64,000 nt of DNA from Albifimbria verrucaria (Eukaryota > Ascomycota > Sordariomycetes > Hypocreales > Stachybotryaceae): positions 434,001-498,000 of the forward strand of contig JAHREC010000045.1 in assembly GCA_020081605.1 (NCBI GenBank), read 5' to 3'. The notes beneath the pieces are model-generated. The model saw nothing but the letters and a program-made list of their open reading frames with translations, was not told the origin of the DNA and searched no databases. Below are positions 37,229 to 49,613 of this stretch, in pieces (positions within the stretch are counted from its first letter, which is position 1; each line of letters opens with the position of its first letter). A program made the translations under genes and the position numbers.

Positions 37229-37996
37229 ATGAGATCTCAGATTACCACTTGGGAGTTGCTTCTCTTGGTGCCCCACCTCTGTTTCCGATCAGTGGTGGCT
37301 ACAACGGGGCCTCTGCCTCGGCAGCTCAGCCATGGGTACTACAAGACAGAACGGGTCCAGCAGTTTGTCAACGTGGCTCTCAACGCCGCGGCCGACAAGT
37401 GCCAGGTTGGGTCCAAGGAGTGTGGTGACGGCTGCATTCCCGAACTGGGCTCTTGCTGTGATGGAGGGCGTGGTTGGTGTTCGATAGATTCCGTTTGCGT
37501 GAAGGATGGCTGCTGTGATATCGGGAAAGTCTGTACCAAGGAACCCGGAGATTGCTTAGGCGACCTGGTGGCGTGTGGAACGGACGGCCATTGCATCCCA
37601 CCGGGAACCATCTGTTGCCCCGATACCGGCTACTACTGCAACAAGGGCGAGACTTGCGCTTTCGAAGGGTTCAGTTATTGTGAGACTGGTAGTCCAGAAA
37701 GCAGCTCGGCGACGAAGACTGCAGCCTCTACCAGCAGCCAAACTTCAAGCACGTCTCGGTCCAACTCTGCATCGACCAAGACTTCAACTGGAAGCTCAAG
37801 CACAACATCAACAACTAGCTCCGAAACTAACACGGGAGCTGCGGACGGTACCGCGTCTAACAAAGCGGAAGCTCCAGGAGCTACAAACGAGCCTTCAGGC
37901 ACAGACACAGGCGCTGCCCTTGGTGTTACCGGGCTACGGGGTGCTGCCATGGGATTCATTACCATGGGCCTGGTAGCCGTTCAACTTATCTGGTAG
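37229..37996 (+). CDS. Cys-rich cell-surface protein, predicted GPI-anchored
   Basis: Single exon of 255 residues. Start at 37229 rather than further upstream because it gives a signal peptide (MRSQITTWELLLLVPHLCF...). The mature part has about 18 Cys between residues 60 and 160 in short spacings: CGDGCIPELGSCCDGGRGWC, GCCDIGKVC, GTICCPDTGYYCNKGETC. A Ser/Thr-rich stalk follows (about 37690-37900). It ends in a hydrophobic segment (GAAMGFITMGLVAVQLIW) with small residues before it, as in GPI-anchor signals. Proteins of this build are common on hyphal walls; no catalytic function is known. No frame break. Confidence 0.85.
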   Translation: MRSQITTWELLLLVPHLCFRSVVATTGPLPRQLSHGYYKTERVQQFVNVALNAAADKCQVGSKECGDGCIPELGSCCDGGRGWCSIDSVCVKDGCCDIGKVCTKEPGDCLGDLVACGTDGHCIPPGTICCPDTGYYCNKGETCAFEGFSYCETGSPESSSATKTAASTSSQTSSTSRSNSASTKTSTGSSSTTSTTSSETNTGAADGTASNKAEAPGATNEPSGTDTGAALGVTGLRGAAMGFITMGLVAVQLIW

Positions 37997-39521
37997 GCTG
38001 TTGGAAGCTCGCTAGGCCCTTGAGCGGGAACTAAGTGCTGTCATAAGTCTCTGAAGCAGGAGTATGAACTGCTCTAGAAGTGTTTGAGAGCGAGAATGAG
38101 GAGATAGGTTGCTGGAAGGACTCTTGATACCCATAGAGCTAAACATACGAGGGATTTGGGGATTCAACGGTACTTAGTCATTGAGTTGTATTGGTCAATG
38201 GTATGCCTCTGCCTTGGCCCTTGAGCATGGGAATTTTATTGCACCATCCGCATACCGTTCATCAAACTTGCAACATAATTTGCTTTGATGAAAAGTGGCA
38301 ATCCAGTCTTTGAGACGTATCAAGAGGAAACCGGTGCATTCTGCTTTATCCATCTATCCTAGCGGGACTTATCAGACGTAATCCTCGCCTTTAACTCAGA
38401 GTGAATATTAATAATCCCCATGAGTGGACTTGACCATGCTGACGAAATCTCTTTGAACGTCCGAAGAAGCCGGAGATATAACGCATTAGGTAATTGGCCA
38501 GTTGGATTGGAGATAACCTAGTGGCATTCAAAGACTTCTAAATGAGCAGATGGCAGATATATCACATTACCTCATCCTTATATAAGGGCCCATTTTGACT
38601 TTGAAGGCCTACAGAATATAGATGTTGCTTCATGTACCGATAAAATGACAAAAGTGTTGTGAGATTGCTACATCTTTGAGTCCTTCTGATGCTCAAAGAC
38701 ATAACAAAATACTGACACCCACCCAAACTAAATGGGCAAAATAAATCCCTTTCTCATCGACATAAATGACGGCTTCGCATCAGCATCGCATAAGCCGGCG
38801 TTAGCTCGTCCAACGGGCATTTGCCGAGACAGCATCCACAAGTATGTGTGCCAGGCTAAACACTGACCCGCGAGTGGGCATATAATAATTTCTCCAGATG
38901 CATACGCGGCTCAGTGTATGATTTGTGAGCCTGACTCAAAGCTGCCAAGCACTGCACACACATGCTGCACCCTGGCAGGGCGGTGCAACTAACGGCTGAA
39001 GTTAACGACTTTTAGCAAAGATCCCCATTATTTGCCTCGAGGCCAAACCCTTTTGGCTTGCATGGCCATTCACGGTGGGCCCTTGGGCAGACTATGACGA
39101 ATTAACTGGGAAAAATCCGACTCTTTAACTCGCAGTGGCTGGTTTGTGTTGGTTTCCAAGTGGGGATTAACAGAGTCAAAACCAGGCATCTAGCAACGGC
39201 AGAAGCCTTTTTCTTCGCAATCCCACCGGTCGGCATCCGTAAAGATCTGTAGAAACCGGACGTACAGTATCCACAATTATACATCTTGGCAGAGATGGCG
39301 ATCTCGCCGTTTGACCGAGTCCATGGGTCCCTTCATAACGTGGCTTCCATGATTAGCCTGATCCACTAACGTAGAAACGCCTCTAATGCTGTCATTTTAA
39401 TTGTAGAGTTTATATATATATGTGCAGGTCTGTTTTCAATCTCAGGAAGTTACTGAAGTCAGGCATGTAAGGTGCTTGAGCCATTCTTCATCGACTCCTG
39501 TGTCCATCAGTATCCTTGACC
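37997..39521. other. Intergenic, no gene seen
   Basis: No supported gene. Holds the GMC promoter at the right end. Confidence 0.55.
39410..39421 (+). promoter_or_regulatory. TATA-rich box of the GMC gene
   Basis: An alternating TATATATATATA tract about 100 bases upstream of the start codon at 39522. Confidence 0.5.
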
Positions 39522-41215
39522 ATGCATCTGCTCCCACTTACCCTCGGTGTTTGCTATGCAATCACGGGTGCTGTTGCTGCCAGTTGCCAAAATGAGGCTT
39601 TATACGACTATGTCGTCGTCGGCGGCGGACCGTCTGGCATCATCACCGCCGAGAAGCTCTCTGCGGCGAACAAGAAGGTCCTGCTCCTTGAGAGAGGCCA
39701 AGGTCCGACAATAGCGACTGGATCTAACTACAGTCTTAGCTGGAACGACTCGTTGACACCCATCGACGTCCCGGGCTTGTCGTCTGCCGTGGGCTCGCTG
39801 AGCTTGTGGAACGACTACATCTGCCCTGATACCCCTGCCAACTCTGCGTGTGTTCTTGGCGGCGGCGTGACCGTCAATTATATGGTCTTCATCCACCCCC
39901 TGCTCACGACTTTCAGAGATGGCCTCAAGGCTGGAACTGGGAGGATATCGCTCCGGCTGCTGAAAGGCTCTATTCTCGCAACCCGGGAACTACTCTCCCG
40001 TCAGAGGATGGCCAGCGTTACGACCAGGGTCTTTATTCAACATTGTCTACCTTCCTCGGCAACCTTGGCTGGAAATCGGTTGATTTAATCAATGAGGTCG
40101 ATAAGAAGCACCAGGTTTACGGTTATCCTTCCTGGAATATCCAGGATGCCTTGAGAGCTGGTCCTGTACGCACCTATCTGCCGCTAGCTCAAGAGCGTGA
40201 CAATTTCTCCCTCCGCCTTGGTGCTAGAGTTACACGCCTGATTCGCTCTGGCTCTCGAGTTACCGGGGTTGAGTACGAGTCATCTGGAAAACGCCATGTT
40301 GTTAAGTTGGCCCATGATGGCCGCGTCGTTCTGTCCTCTGGCGCGATGTCAACGCCTCGCATTCTCTTCAACTCTGGCATCGGTCCGGTCGCTCAGATTC
40401 AGAAGGCGAAAGAAGCCGGTGCCCAGGTTCCTGAAGAGAAGGACTGGATTAATCTGCCTGTCGGACAAAACCTCAAGGACCATCCCATCTTCCCCATCAA
40501 GGTGAAGACTAATGGTACATGGGGCCCACTTGACAGTGAAAGCGTTTTGAACGGTACTGACACTAAGAATATCGACCTTTACGAGGGTGAGAACTCCGGC
40601 GTTCTCACCCAAGGCAGACATCGCCTCATCTTCTTCACCTCAAAGGAAGGAAGTGATGGAGTTACCCGCTACTTCCAAGGCTCTTGCGCAGCGTCTGGCA
40701 AGGGCACCTTCACCATCACCTCGTACATGACCCATGGCGCGACCTCCACCGGCGCTCTCGGCATCGACAAAGACGGCAATGCTATCTTTGACAAGTCGCC
40801 ATATCTGCAGGACGAGGCCGACACTGAAGCAAGTCGGGACTTTATCCAGAGCATGCTGGACGCCATCTCAGCTCCGGGCACAGGATTGACTCTGGATCCT
40901 TCTACTTCCAACGCAACAGCGATTCTCAACTCTCCAAACAACGGTAACCACTATGTTGGAACGACCAAGATGGGAACAGATGATGGCCGCTATGGTGGCT
41001 CATCAGTCGTCGATACAAACGCCAAAGTCTACGGCGTAGACAACCTGGTAAGTGGTTCACTCCAAAGACACTCGTTCTCTTTCAACCCATTAACATAAAG
41101 ACAGTTTGTTGCTGATGCCAGTATTCACCCCGACCTTCCTACGGGAAATAGTCAAACGATTGTTATGGTTGTCGCGGAGGCGGCCGCGGCTAAGATCTTG
41201 GCTTATGAAGGATAG
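39522..41215 (+). CDS. Secreted GMC oxidoreductase, cellobiose-dehydrogenase-like flavodomain
   Basis: FAD-dependent sugar or alcohol oxidoreductase of about 545 residues, secreted (signal peptide MHLLPLTLGVCYAITGAVAA). FAD-binding YDYVVVGGGPSGIITAEKL and LLLERG at the N-terminus; GMC signature SSGAMSTPRILFNSGIGP (about 40340) and LPVGQNLKDHP. The catalytic His is in NGNHYVGTTKMG and the partner Asn in LPTGNSQT, the pair used by cellobiose dehydrogenases (AA3_1). There is no N-terminal haem b cytochrome domain, so direct one-electron transfer to an LPMO by the usual route is not available. Intron 41048-41104. One base is missing from the C run at 39886-39890. It could supply H2O2 or reduced mediators to the AA9 enzyme at 46781-47933 (inference). 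Confidence 0.9.
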
Positions 41216-42144
41216 ACGAACATTTGTATCATTATTGTAATACCACCTCATATCAAACGAATTCAAGACCAACTGCTTTTGTTGCGCAATGCGCTTTGCT
41301 CGGGTTAATCCAGGAGTGCTCAGGGTCGGTGCAGCAGTGGCGAAACTGGTTCCTTGATACCTCGCTACGATACTCTCTGAACAGGAATTGATGTGTGAAT
41401 ACATTGACGAAGCCTGACTAACGAGTCATCTCTACAATAGCTATAGCAAGCTTATAACCAATTTTCGCAAACTGAAGCTAGTGTTGGTCGTCGATATCTA
41501 GGGAAGAGTATCAAATATCCATTGGTTGAATGTTTTTCATGGTAACGCAGTGGCCAGAATTGGCATTCCCTACACCCATCCCTATTGAGCGGAGGAAAAG
41601 ATAGGTAGGCTCACAAGGTTCCGGAAAGAATCTTTGGGAACATTGAGTCCTAGTCTGAAGTATCGACGGACCTGACAGCGATCAATGATCAGGCGAGGCA
41701 TTTGATTTCAATTTGTACCAGTAGGGTAAGAAGTGGTCTAGTGGGATGATGTCGACACGTGAGGTATAGGATGAGATTTGTATTACAGGTGATTGTTCTT
41801 AGACAAAAATCGGAATTGCACTCAAGGCGAGTATCATAAGTTCACAACTGACACTGTAACCTCCTCTATTGACGCCAGTGCCAGGTCCATTCAACCTTCA
41901 CGGGTCAATTTTCAGCAAGGACCACACTGCGTCGGCGGCTGAGCTGATTACTTCTGCTGATTGGACTAGTAGGTGATTGCCTTGTGACCTTCGAGAGCTT
42001 TACAAAGTCATCACTAACACGGAGACCACATGTACTATGAGCGAGTAGTATACTAGATTTAATCCCACTGTCTTGCCCGAGCGGAACAGATAAACTGCTG
42101 GCAAGGGAGTTGTCATAGCTGCATCCTGCTACAAAACATTTGCA
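41216..42144. other. Intergenic, no gene seen
   Basis: Lies between the 3' ends of the GMC gene and the small Cys-rich gene, so it should contain both terminators. No motif recognised. Confidence 0.5.
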
Positions 42145-42486
42145 TTAAATGCAGTAAAGTCCATTGCTGTAGCCAATACTCTGACAGCAGATATCAAATC
42201 TGTGTACCTTGTCATCATTCAACAAGCACTAATTAAACGTTAGTACGAGATCAGGTTAATTGAGAACAAGAGGATGACTTACGTCGCCTAATCCCAGGTA
42301 GGAACCCGGCGCCCACAGGCAGCAGAACTCGCTTTCCTTGTGATTCAGAGGCTTGTTGCCGTTGCACTGACACTCTTGGCGGGCGCTATGCTTTCTTAGC
42401 AAGAATGCGAACTTCGGTTGCAGATCCAAAACTTACCTGGCGAGGTGGAACATGGCCAGGCCAAGCAACATCGGGATGAGCTTCAT
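42145..42486 (-). CDS. Small secreted cysteine-rich protein, 78 residues, eight Cys
   Basis: Three-exon gene too short to stand out as an open frame. Exon 1 42486-42437 encodes the signal peptide MKLIPMLLGLAMFHLASA; intron 42436-42386 (GTAAGT...CATAG); exon 2 42385-42283; intron 42282-42229, 54 bases with GTAAGT donor, CTAAC branch point and TTAG acceptor; exon 3 42228-42145 ending in TAA. The phases agree throughout. The mature 60 residues hold eight Cys: ECQC, FCC, one C at the exon 3 start, CC, and C two residues before the end. A TATA box stands 107 bases upstream. Size, signal peptide and even Cys number are typical of fungal effectors or antimicrobial peptides, but no family was recognised. 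Exon 3 could start later, at the cost of one to three Cys. Confidence 0.65.
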
Positions 42487-44606
42487 GATGGCTAGACGTT
42501 AAAGTATAGTCAAAGGTGCTTGGTGATGACTTGGTTTCAACCAGAAATCGAAACTGCAACCTGACAAGTAATTCTGAGGAATGAGGCCGGCTCTTATAGG
42601 AATTTCTAAAGGAAGAAGGGCTATTTTCACGGGGTTTCCTAAATCGACCGTCAAACCACATCATGTGGTTTTCGGATGCTACCTCTTCTGGCGAAGCTGT
42701 TGATGCGAAGACTTTGAATCCTCGTGTCACCTATGTCCTATTACACCCCTGACTTCCAGGAGCATACACTGCTGATACAGGGATTTGATCCTGAATTCTG
42801 GGGACACACCTTAGTGCACAGGGCTACGAGAGTCCGATAGTAAGATACCGATAGTCCGAGCCACTCACATTGAGAATCCTCCTATAGAAGGAAACATAAA
42901 AACAAGGGGTTCGTGAAAAGGATTTGCACAACATAAGTGCGCAGCTTCGATAATAAAGCTAAGCCTTGTCTGGGGTGGACAGAAGTCATATGATTCTACA
43001 ACCCTTGAATAAGTCTCGCATAGATAGATCTAAGCCGAGGGAATCCTAAACAGGGGTGCTGAAGGGCACATTACAATCGCTTACTATGTTGTGCAACAGA
43101 AGTCAAGTTGCTGGCTATGTAGGCTACCTCTGTCCCTTTGCAACGACAGGAGTCGATGCGCAGATGATACCCCGCAAAAATGTAATTCATGGGCGTATTA
43201 TTCGACGTAGGATTGTGGAAAAGCGTGGAGAGTGGCTGTCCAAAAGTAGTAGCTTGATGGGTTGTGTAACCCCATGGGTTCTGCTTCGCGGTTCCTAATC
43301 ATTATCGTGAGTAGTTCATGAAAGAGATGACAGTTTTCTTATATGAATAATATCATCCATCATCAAATGGCTCAATGATGATAGGCCTCAGGAAACCATT
43401 CTCTAGAATTCAGACTGAGTACTAGTTCAGTAACCAGAAGAGTGCAATATTTTAATCGAATTCTGAAAGAAATGAGATCCTATAGTTTGATGAATAATAG
43501 CTTACGCCCGGCTCTACCTTGCACAGCACTTTAAACTTCCTGAGGATGTGATCGCGTCAGGTTAAAATACAGATCCCTGCGCAGGCGGGCCCATCCTAGC
43601 AAACTGCAGGCTCTTCATGCGGCCCAGGTGGCCTAGAACTGCCCGGGTCAAGGCGGTGAATGTTCAGCTCCAAGAGTGAAAAAGGAAATGGTATATTGCT
43701 TGAAATAGCTGAGAGGGCTTCCATGTCCATCCGATGCTTACAAGCTTGGTTTCTTGGAGGCTAATTGATCTCTCACAGAGCTCTCTATTCAATGCGGCTA
43801 GTCTTGTGTGAGAACACTCCCTTGGCTTGGTTTATCACTCTCAAGGCCGAGTTGATGGTCGCTGGTAAACCAGTAAAGCTTATGTCAATCTGGCTCATGC
43901 TGTATTTTCGTCATTCCGAGAAGCGATACTTTGTCATGTTAGCCAATTTAGGCAGGTGCATCATTTATCTGACAAAAGATGGTCTTGGAAGTGGCGAGAA
44001 TACTGAGATTATAGTTGAAGAAATGTGTCTTAGCTTTGGAACAAACTTCTGTATTATCGGTATGAATGAAAGCAAACTTGTGAAGTGACTACTAGACCTG
44101 AAGTTATTTTCTAACTCAAATTATTACTGCAAACACCTCGGAACCCATTTTCCCTCGTGGCATGACATGAAGCACACCATTATCCTGGCGAGCACGACCT
44201 TGTGGTCATCCCTCAAGACTTTTGGTTCTCTACATGCCTGCTCTGTGGATGTCGCGTGGATTTGGGCCATTGCCACGAAGAACTTCATGACCAGCGAGCA
44301 AGCCCGAGTCAAATTGAGTCACTCGCATATAAGTGGCGTCTGGACCACCGTCATCACTAAGGAGCAGTGAGACTGGTATGCTGGGTACTTGTAATGATCA
44401 ACCAAGTGTTGCCATATTCTGAGACATACAGCGTATCTTCTAAAACACGTCCCTTGGTCATGCGGCGTATCTACCTGTTATGACGTTTACTAAGTTGGCT
44501 CAACGATGGGATATATTTCCCAATCCCAGTCCCAGTCTCAATAATCATTTCAATTTACTTGTCACACAATTCTTTTTAGCAGTATTCTAGCAGTTATCGC
44601 TCAATC
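42487..44606. other. Intergenic with weak open frames
   Basis: No supported gene. A 67-codon frame at 44167-44370 (plus) starts MKHTIILASTTLWSSL and could be a tiny secreted protein, but nothing else supports it. Another frame at 43765-44088 has no features. Confidence 0.45.
42593..42598 (-). promoter_or_regulatory. TATA box of the small Cys-rich gene
   Basis: Minus strand reads TATAAG, 107 bases upstream of the start codon at 42486. Confidence 0.45.
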
Positions 44607-46001
44607 ATGAGACTATCAGTCCTAGTTGCGCTGGTATCTATAAGCAATGCCATTGCTGCGACTCCTCCGATATGTATTGTCGGTGCAGGTCCTGCAGGAC
44701 TAGCTGCTGCCCATGCTCTCGAGGAAGCAAACAAAGAAGTGGTCATCTTTGAGAAGCAGGAAGCAGTGGGAGGAAATGCCAAGCATACTACGATAAAACA
44801 TATCATCCCCTAGGTGCTGTTATTTTCGAGAACCAGAGTTACCCGGAAACACTCAAAGTAATCAGCCAAACCAATGTCACGGCTACGTATTTCAAGGACC
44901 TGGAGCCAAAATGGACATACGATTGGCAAAACAGGTCAATTGGGGAGTATAAATCCTTGACACTGCCTCAAAAACTCCAACTTGCCATTGAGGTATCCAA
45001 GTACAGTTTCTTTTGGTACACCACATTCAAACCTATCAGTGGAATTGGATATCGCGAAGGTATCCCAGAAACCTTGACGGTCCCCCTCTTAGAGTGGATG
45101 AAACAAAAAGGTTACCAAGTCTTACCATCTCTTATGAATTTCATCATATTCACCTACGGATATGGCGACATACGAGAGATACCAGCATGGTATGCATTCC
45201 AGCTTTTCCCGCCTAGTCAAGTACTTGCATCAGCTCGCATCTTACCATCATACATAATTGACTACCATAACGTTTTCGTACAATATGCGGAGACGATCAA
45301 GGGAAAGTGCATTTAAATGCAGTCGTCTCCAAGATTGATCGTTCTGGGGCATCGCCCAAGATCACATACAAATTACCATCTGATTCCGAAGCCAAGACAC
45401 AGACATGCACTGCTCTAATTCTCGCATTTCCTCCTGCTGTATCTGTACTTGAGGATGCCAACCTCGATATTACCCCCAAAGAACGTGAGCTATTCTCTCG
45501 TGTTAAGCTCAATAATTACTTTTCTGGCGCTGTATCAATGTCATCCAACTTTCCCGCCCATCAACCATATGCTCCGGTACTCCCTCTCCTGAACTTCCTC
45601 CCAAGGCGGAAGGACAACCCGTGGGGTTTATACGGTTTTTCGACGAGAGCCCTGTTGCTACTACATGGTCATGGGGCGAGCAACAAGGAGACTATACCGA
45701 GAAACAGGCTCGGGATTTACTCATTGAGACACTTAGCAGGCTGAATAAGAATCCGAATAATGTGAGCGCAGAATCTATCAGAATAAATGAGGCAGATGTC
45801 AAGGGTTTCAGAAAGAATGCATATTTTCCGACTGTCAGCAGTAAAGACTTGGCCTCTCAATGGTATCTGAAACTTGATCAACAACAAGGACAAGAAAAAA
45901 CATTCTTCGCGAGTGGTTTGAATGGTTTGGAAACGGTCGAGTGGGCGTTGAGAGCTGGTTTTGATGTGGTACAGCATTATATTTTGCCACGTGAGCTTTG
46001 A
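44607..46001 (+). CDS. Secreted flavin amine-oxidase-like enzyme (beta-cyclopiazonate-dehydrogenase-like)
   Basis: FAD-dependent oxidoreductase of about 460 residues. Signal peptide MRLSVLVALVSISNAIAA, then the dinucleotide loop ICIVGAGPAGLAAAHALEEA and VIFEKQEAVGGNA. The C-terminal FAD loop is KTFFASGLNGLETVEWALRAGFDV. The general build matches fungal flavin-containing amine oxidases commonly annotated by similarity to beta-cyclopiazonate dehydrogenase. The substrate is unknown and most relatives are not in cyclopiazonate clusters. Single missing bases at 44779-44780, 45301-45303 and 45600-45602 break it into four frames. No introns. It faces the AA9 gene tail to tail. Confidence 0.87.
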
Positions 46002-46780
46002 AGTAGATAGTCAATGTACTATCATTTTCTCGTGAGACTATAATTCTAGTAAGTGTAATACAACTTTAGTCTAATTAGTCTGTATAAAAAGCACACGCGG
46101 CCTGTTGTACATTTCAGATGTGGATTTACCTGCGGTGTTTCTAACACACCATTCGAATGTATTTTGCACGCTGTGCTGGTGTAATTTTGCAGTTCTTAGC
46201 CTGGATACGGTTTCTTTCGGCACCTAAAACCCTAGATTGTTTGCAAAGTAAAGCTCTTTACGCAGGGCCATGATAGCAACTCAAGAATCTGGTTAAATAT
46301 AAATAGCACTACCTTTTTTAGCAATATACACTGGACAAGTTGACTGCCCTGAATAGATCAATATACCAATGCCATCCGTCTTGCTTCAGTAAATCCCAAA
46401 TTCTTTGTCCACAAACGGTTATTCCTCGTTGCTTGACACATCTACATGATGAAACCAGGTGTTATCCACCGACATTACACAAATACTGTTGCATGCTCAT
46501 GATTAAATTCTGTAAAATAAAACTCGGACGTTATATCAAGCAATTCTAGATATGCAGCTTCATGTTACTGGGCTGTACTTTCTTTAGACACGAATCAAAA
46601 TTGGAACGAACGATAATGTAGATGTCATGCTAATTTTAGCACATGAATCAACAGGCTAGATATATATTTACATAGAAATTGTGTACAGCTATTTCTCCGA
46701 AATAGGCTTTATCATCCATACGTGAGTGAAGCCTCCAATTTCACTTTACTACATAGAGTCGGACCAGGTGTTGCGAGAGC
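46002..46780. other. Intergenic between convergent genes
   Basis: AT-rich, no gene. Contains the terminators of the amine-oxidase-like gene and of the AA9 gene. Confidence 0.6.
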
Positions 46781-47933
46781 TCACAGGTAAGCCCGACGAG
46801 CACGGCGGTGGGTTCTTCTTCTCTTCAGCTTGCATGAATCAGTAGCAGATGGAGCGGCAGCGCTGGCTGAGGCTGAGGTGGAGACCGCAGTTGGTGAGGC
46901 CGTGGATGCTGAGGCGGCATCAACCTCTGTGGAAGCAGCAGCAGTGGCGGTGACGAGAGTGGTGGGTGTGGCAATGGCTGAGCTGGAGCTCACAGCGCCA
47001 GAAGCAACAGGCGTAGCTGGCGAAGCAGAGCTCTTGGGCGTGGTGGGAGCATCCGGCTTGGCAGTGCTAACTGGGGCGGACCCAGAGCCACCATTGTTGC
47101 CGCTGCCAGCACCGCAGCTGAAGACGGCAGGACCAGGGATGGGGTAAGTAGCCTTGGAAGAGTCCCAGAGAATGCCAGGGTCGGTGGGACTGTAGGCACC
47201 AGGGAAGCTAACCAGGTCACCAGGCGTCGCACTGCCGCTGGAGGTAACCTCCAACTGGTGGCAGCTTGGGTAGACCTGAACGCCACCTTCGACATTGGCA
47301 ACGAAGACAGCGATAATCTCGTGACGCACCAGGTACTTGCCGGAGGCCAGGCAAGAGGGAACAGTGTAGGTGTAACCAGCAGCAGGGTTCTGGATCAAGG
47401 ACGTGGTGGCCCACTCATTCTTGCTCTTGTCAAGAAGGCCCTCCTCAGCGATCTTGAACCAGACGGCACTATACAGCAGATGACATGTCAGTAAGCGATT
47501 CGACGATAGGGTTATAACAGTCTGGCTCCACCACTTACTCAGATCCTGGCTGCCAGTCTTGGCAACCCGATTCGGGACAACGAGCCATGTAGGTCACGAG
47601 GGCACCGAAGTGAGACTCAGGCCAAGTGGTCCAGATGAGGTTGACATCGGAGCCTGCCTCGACGGGCGCATGCAGAGCAGCAGGTGTAGAACCCTTAATG
47701 CCGCCAGCTGTGTATCCACCACACTGGACATCCTCAAGAGAGACGTCGGTGACGGGGCCGTTGCCCTGGATAGGACGAGAGATACGCTCGGGCGCGGGGC
47801 TCGTGTACGGGTCGGTGTAGGGCTGGTAGAAAGTGTAGTTTGTTCCTCCAATGGTTCCACTGGTGACGAAACCGTGGCCAGCTACGAGGACGGCTGAAGA
47901 GGCCAGCAACAAGGCGGAAGTGAGAGACATCAT
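46781..47933 (-). CDS. AA9 lytic polysaccharide monooxygenase with Ser/Ala-rich tail
   Basis: Secreted copper enzyme that cleaves cellulose or related glucans oxidatively. Signal peptide MMSLTSALLLASSAVLVAG, then His1 in HGFVTSGTIGGTNYTF; second copper His in TTWPESHFGALVTYMA; axial Tyr in VQVYPSCHQLEV; LVRHEIIAV and YPIPGPAVF are also family marks. One intron, 47469-47538, 70 bases, with phase-correct ends and no frame break. After the catalytic domain comes about 100 residues of Ser/Thr/Ala/Pro-rich sequence and a short basic end (CKLKRRRTHRRARRAYL). There is no CBM1 and no hydrophobic GPI signal. Transcribed toward the amine-oxidase-like gene. The GMC flavoenzyme at 39522-41215 may feed it. 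Confidence 0.95.
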
Positions 47934-49613
47934 GGCTGCTGTAAATCGTTCTTTTCTGAACGATTGTAATGCGAATGAATGAATAAGCGGGTAGGCGAAG
48001 CAGCTGATAGGGGTTATGCGCCAGGCAATATGAAGCGAACGATATGAACTGGGACGAAAAAGATTGGACGGTGCCTTTCAAAGGACTACCTGAACCCGGA
48101 CGAAGAACTTGCCAAAGTGACGAAGGTAAGGAAGAGAGGGAAAAGAGAAGCAGTGGTAGGCACTGAAGATACTATATATCGCGACAGGCATGACTACTGA
48201 GGAGCCCCTGTCTCATGCAGAGTGTAGTGCGGATATGAGAGAGCTTCGGTTAGACAAGCACAGTCCTCATCGTCCACGAACACGACAGGCCAGGCGCGCT
48301 TGCTAAAACCTTCGGGAAACATTCCGACCGGCTGGAAGCTTCTCACCATGCTTCAAGAACTAGCATTAGACCAATCAACATCGAACAGTGGCTCAATTTC
48401 CTGCACAAAACCTCACCATAGACTGAAACAGCGCTAGCGGAGGTTGCAGACAGGCAGGCTTCGGAATGGACCGAGAAGATCAGATCGTCCAGCATCTGAG
48501 CATAGACAGCCAATCATTTTAGAAGGGACACTCCTGTCTAGCGAGGGCGTCGGTGCATCTTCAGCCGAGTCATCACCTGCACGATGCCCTGCCCTGCCCT
48601 GACGACGTCGAGAAGCTCTCAAGATGAAACAGGGAACTGAGGCTCCGCCCTAGCGCGTAAAAAAACACAGTAAATACGACATTACTCTGGCTCCTCCTGA
48701 AGTAAGCTCCACAGAAGATTGGACGATTTCCTGCAAGGATCTGCCTTGCATCTCAGCAATTGAATCTGCCCTGATCAGTGGTCAGATGGGCGCGCAGGCG
48801 TGTCAATCTGACATTGGCGCTCCGGGAGGCCGATTGCGGTGTAAAGCCCATGCTCTTGGCTCGCGAATTGTAAAATCCTGCTTGGACAATGATGATCAAC
48901 CTCGTGCATTACAGGTTTGAGAATGAAGCCGAAATGAAGCAGTGCCTTGTGGTTCACAGGTTATTGAATTGGATATATGTGATAAGCCCAAGGTCATCAG
49001 ATCCCAATGATCTTGGCATAAAGACGGCCAAAGAAAAGTTGAATACAGCAGAGCTAATCTTACACCATACAGCCATTCAATAATAAAGGAGAAGATGAAA
49101 GTGGCAGGTCTGCATATACCTTGTCAGTCCATGTTACGGTGTATGGGTGGCTAGCAATGTGTCATCAATAGATGGATGGATCATGATGGAGAGCACGATA
49201 GGCAAAGATGCTACAAGACGATCCATTTTTCGTCTTGTAAATTTCTCAAGACCCAAATTTTCTCCGTCACAGTTAGCATGTCGCCAACGCGGTTCTATCC
49301 CACGCATTTCGAGCTCCAGACAGGGCACTCCTGGGATGTATATGAACCACTTTAAATGCATCTTAGGTGGGACTCAATGTAGCAGAATCATTTCAGGCCC
49401 TGTGTAATTGGGGAGTAGATGCGTTTTGTTGTTCGGCCGCTCGATGCTATTGTTTCTGCACTCTTATACTCTTGTCCAAGTCTGGCTTGCGACATGCACA
49501 GTGCCCCTTGATCAATACCGTTTGCTTCCACAGGGGCTCCTTTTTGGTTCTTTTCTCGTTTCCTTGGCGACCAATGAATCGCCGGGTATGTTGCTCGAAA
49601 ACTAGCAGCACCC
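47934..49613. other. Intergenic, no gene seen
   Basis: Upstream of the AA9 gene and downstream of the MFS gene. Open frames are short and unsupported. Confidence 0.55.

Noticed and set aside
42386..42730. 114-codon minus-strand open frame
   Set aside because: It runs through intron 1 and part of exon 1 of the small Cys-rich gene in another frame and through its promoter.
44167..44370. Tiny secreted protein of 67 residues
   Set aside because: The start looks like a signal peptide, but the rest has a single Cys, no splice evidence and no promoter; kept only as a note.
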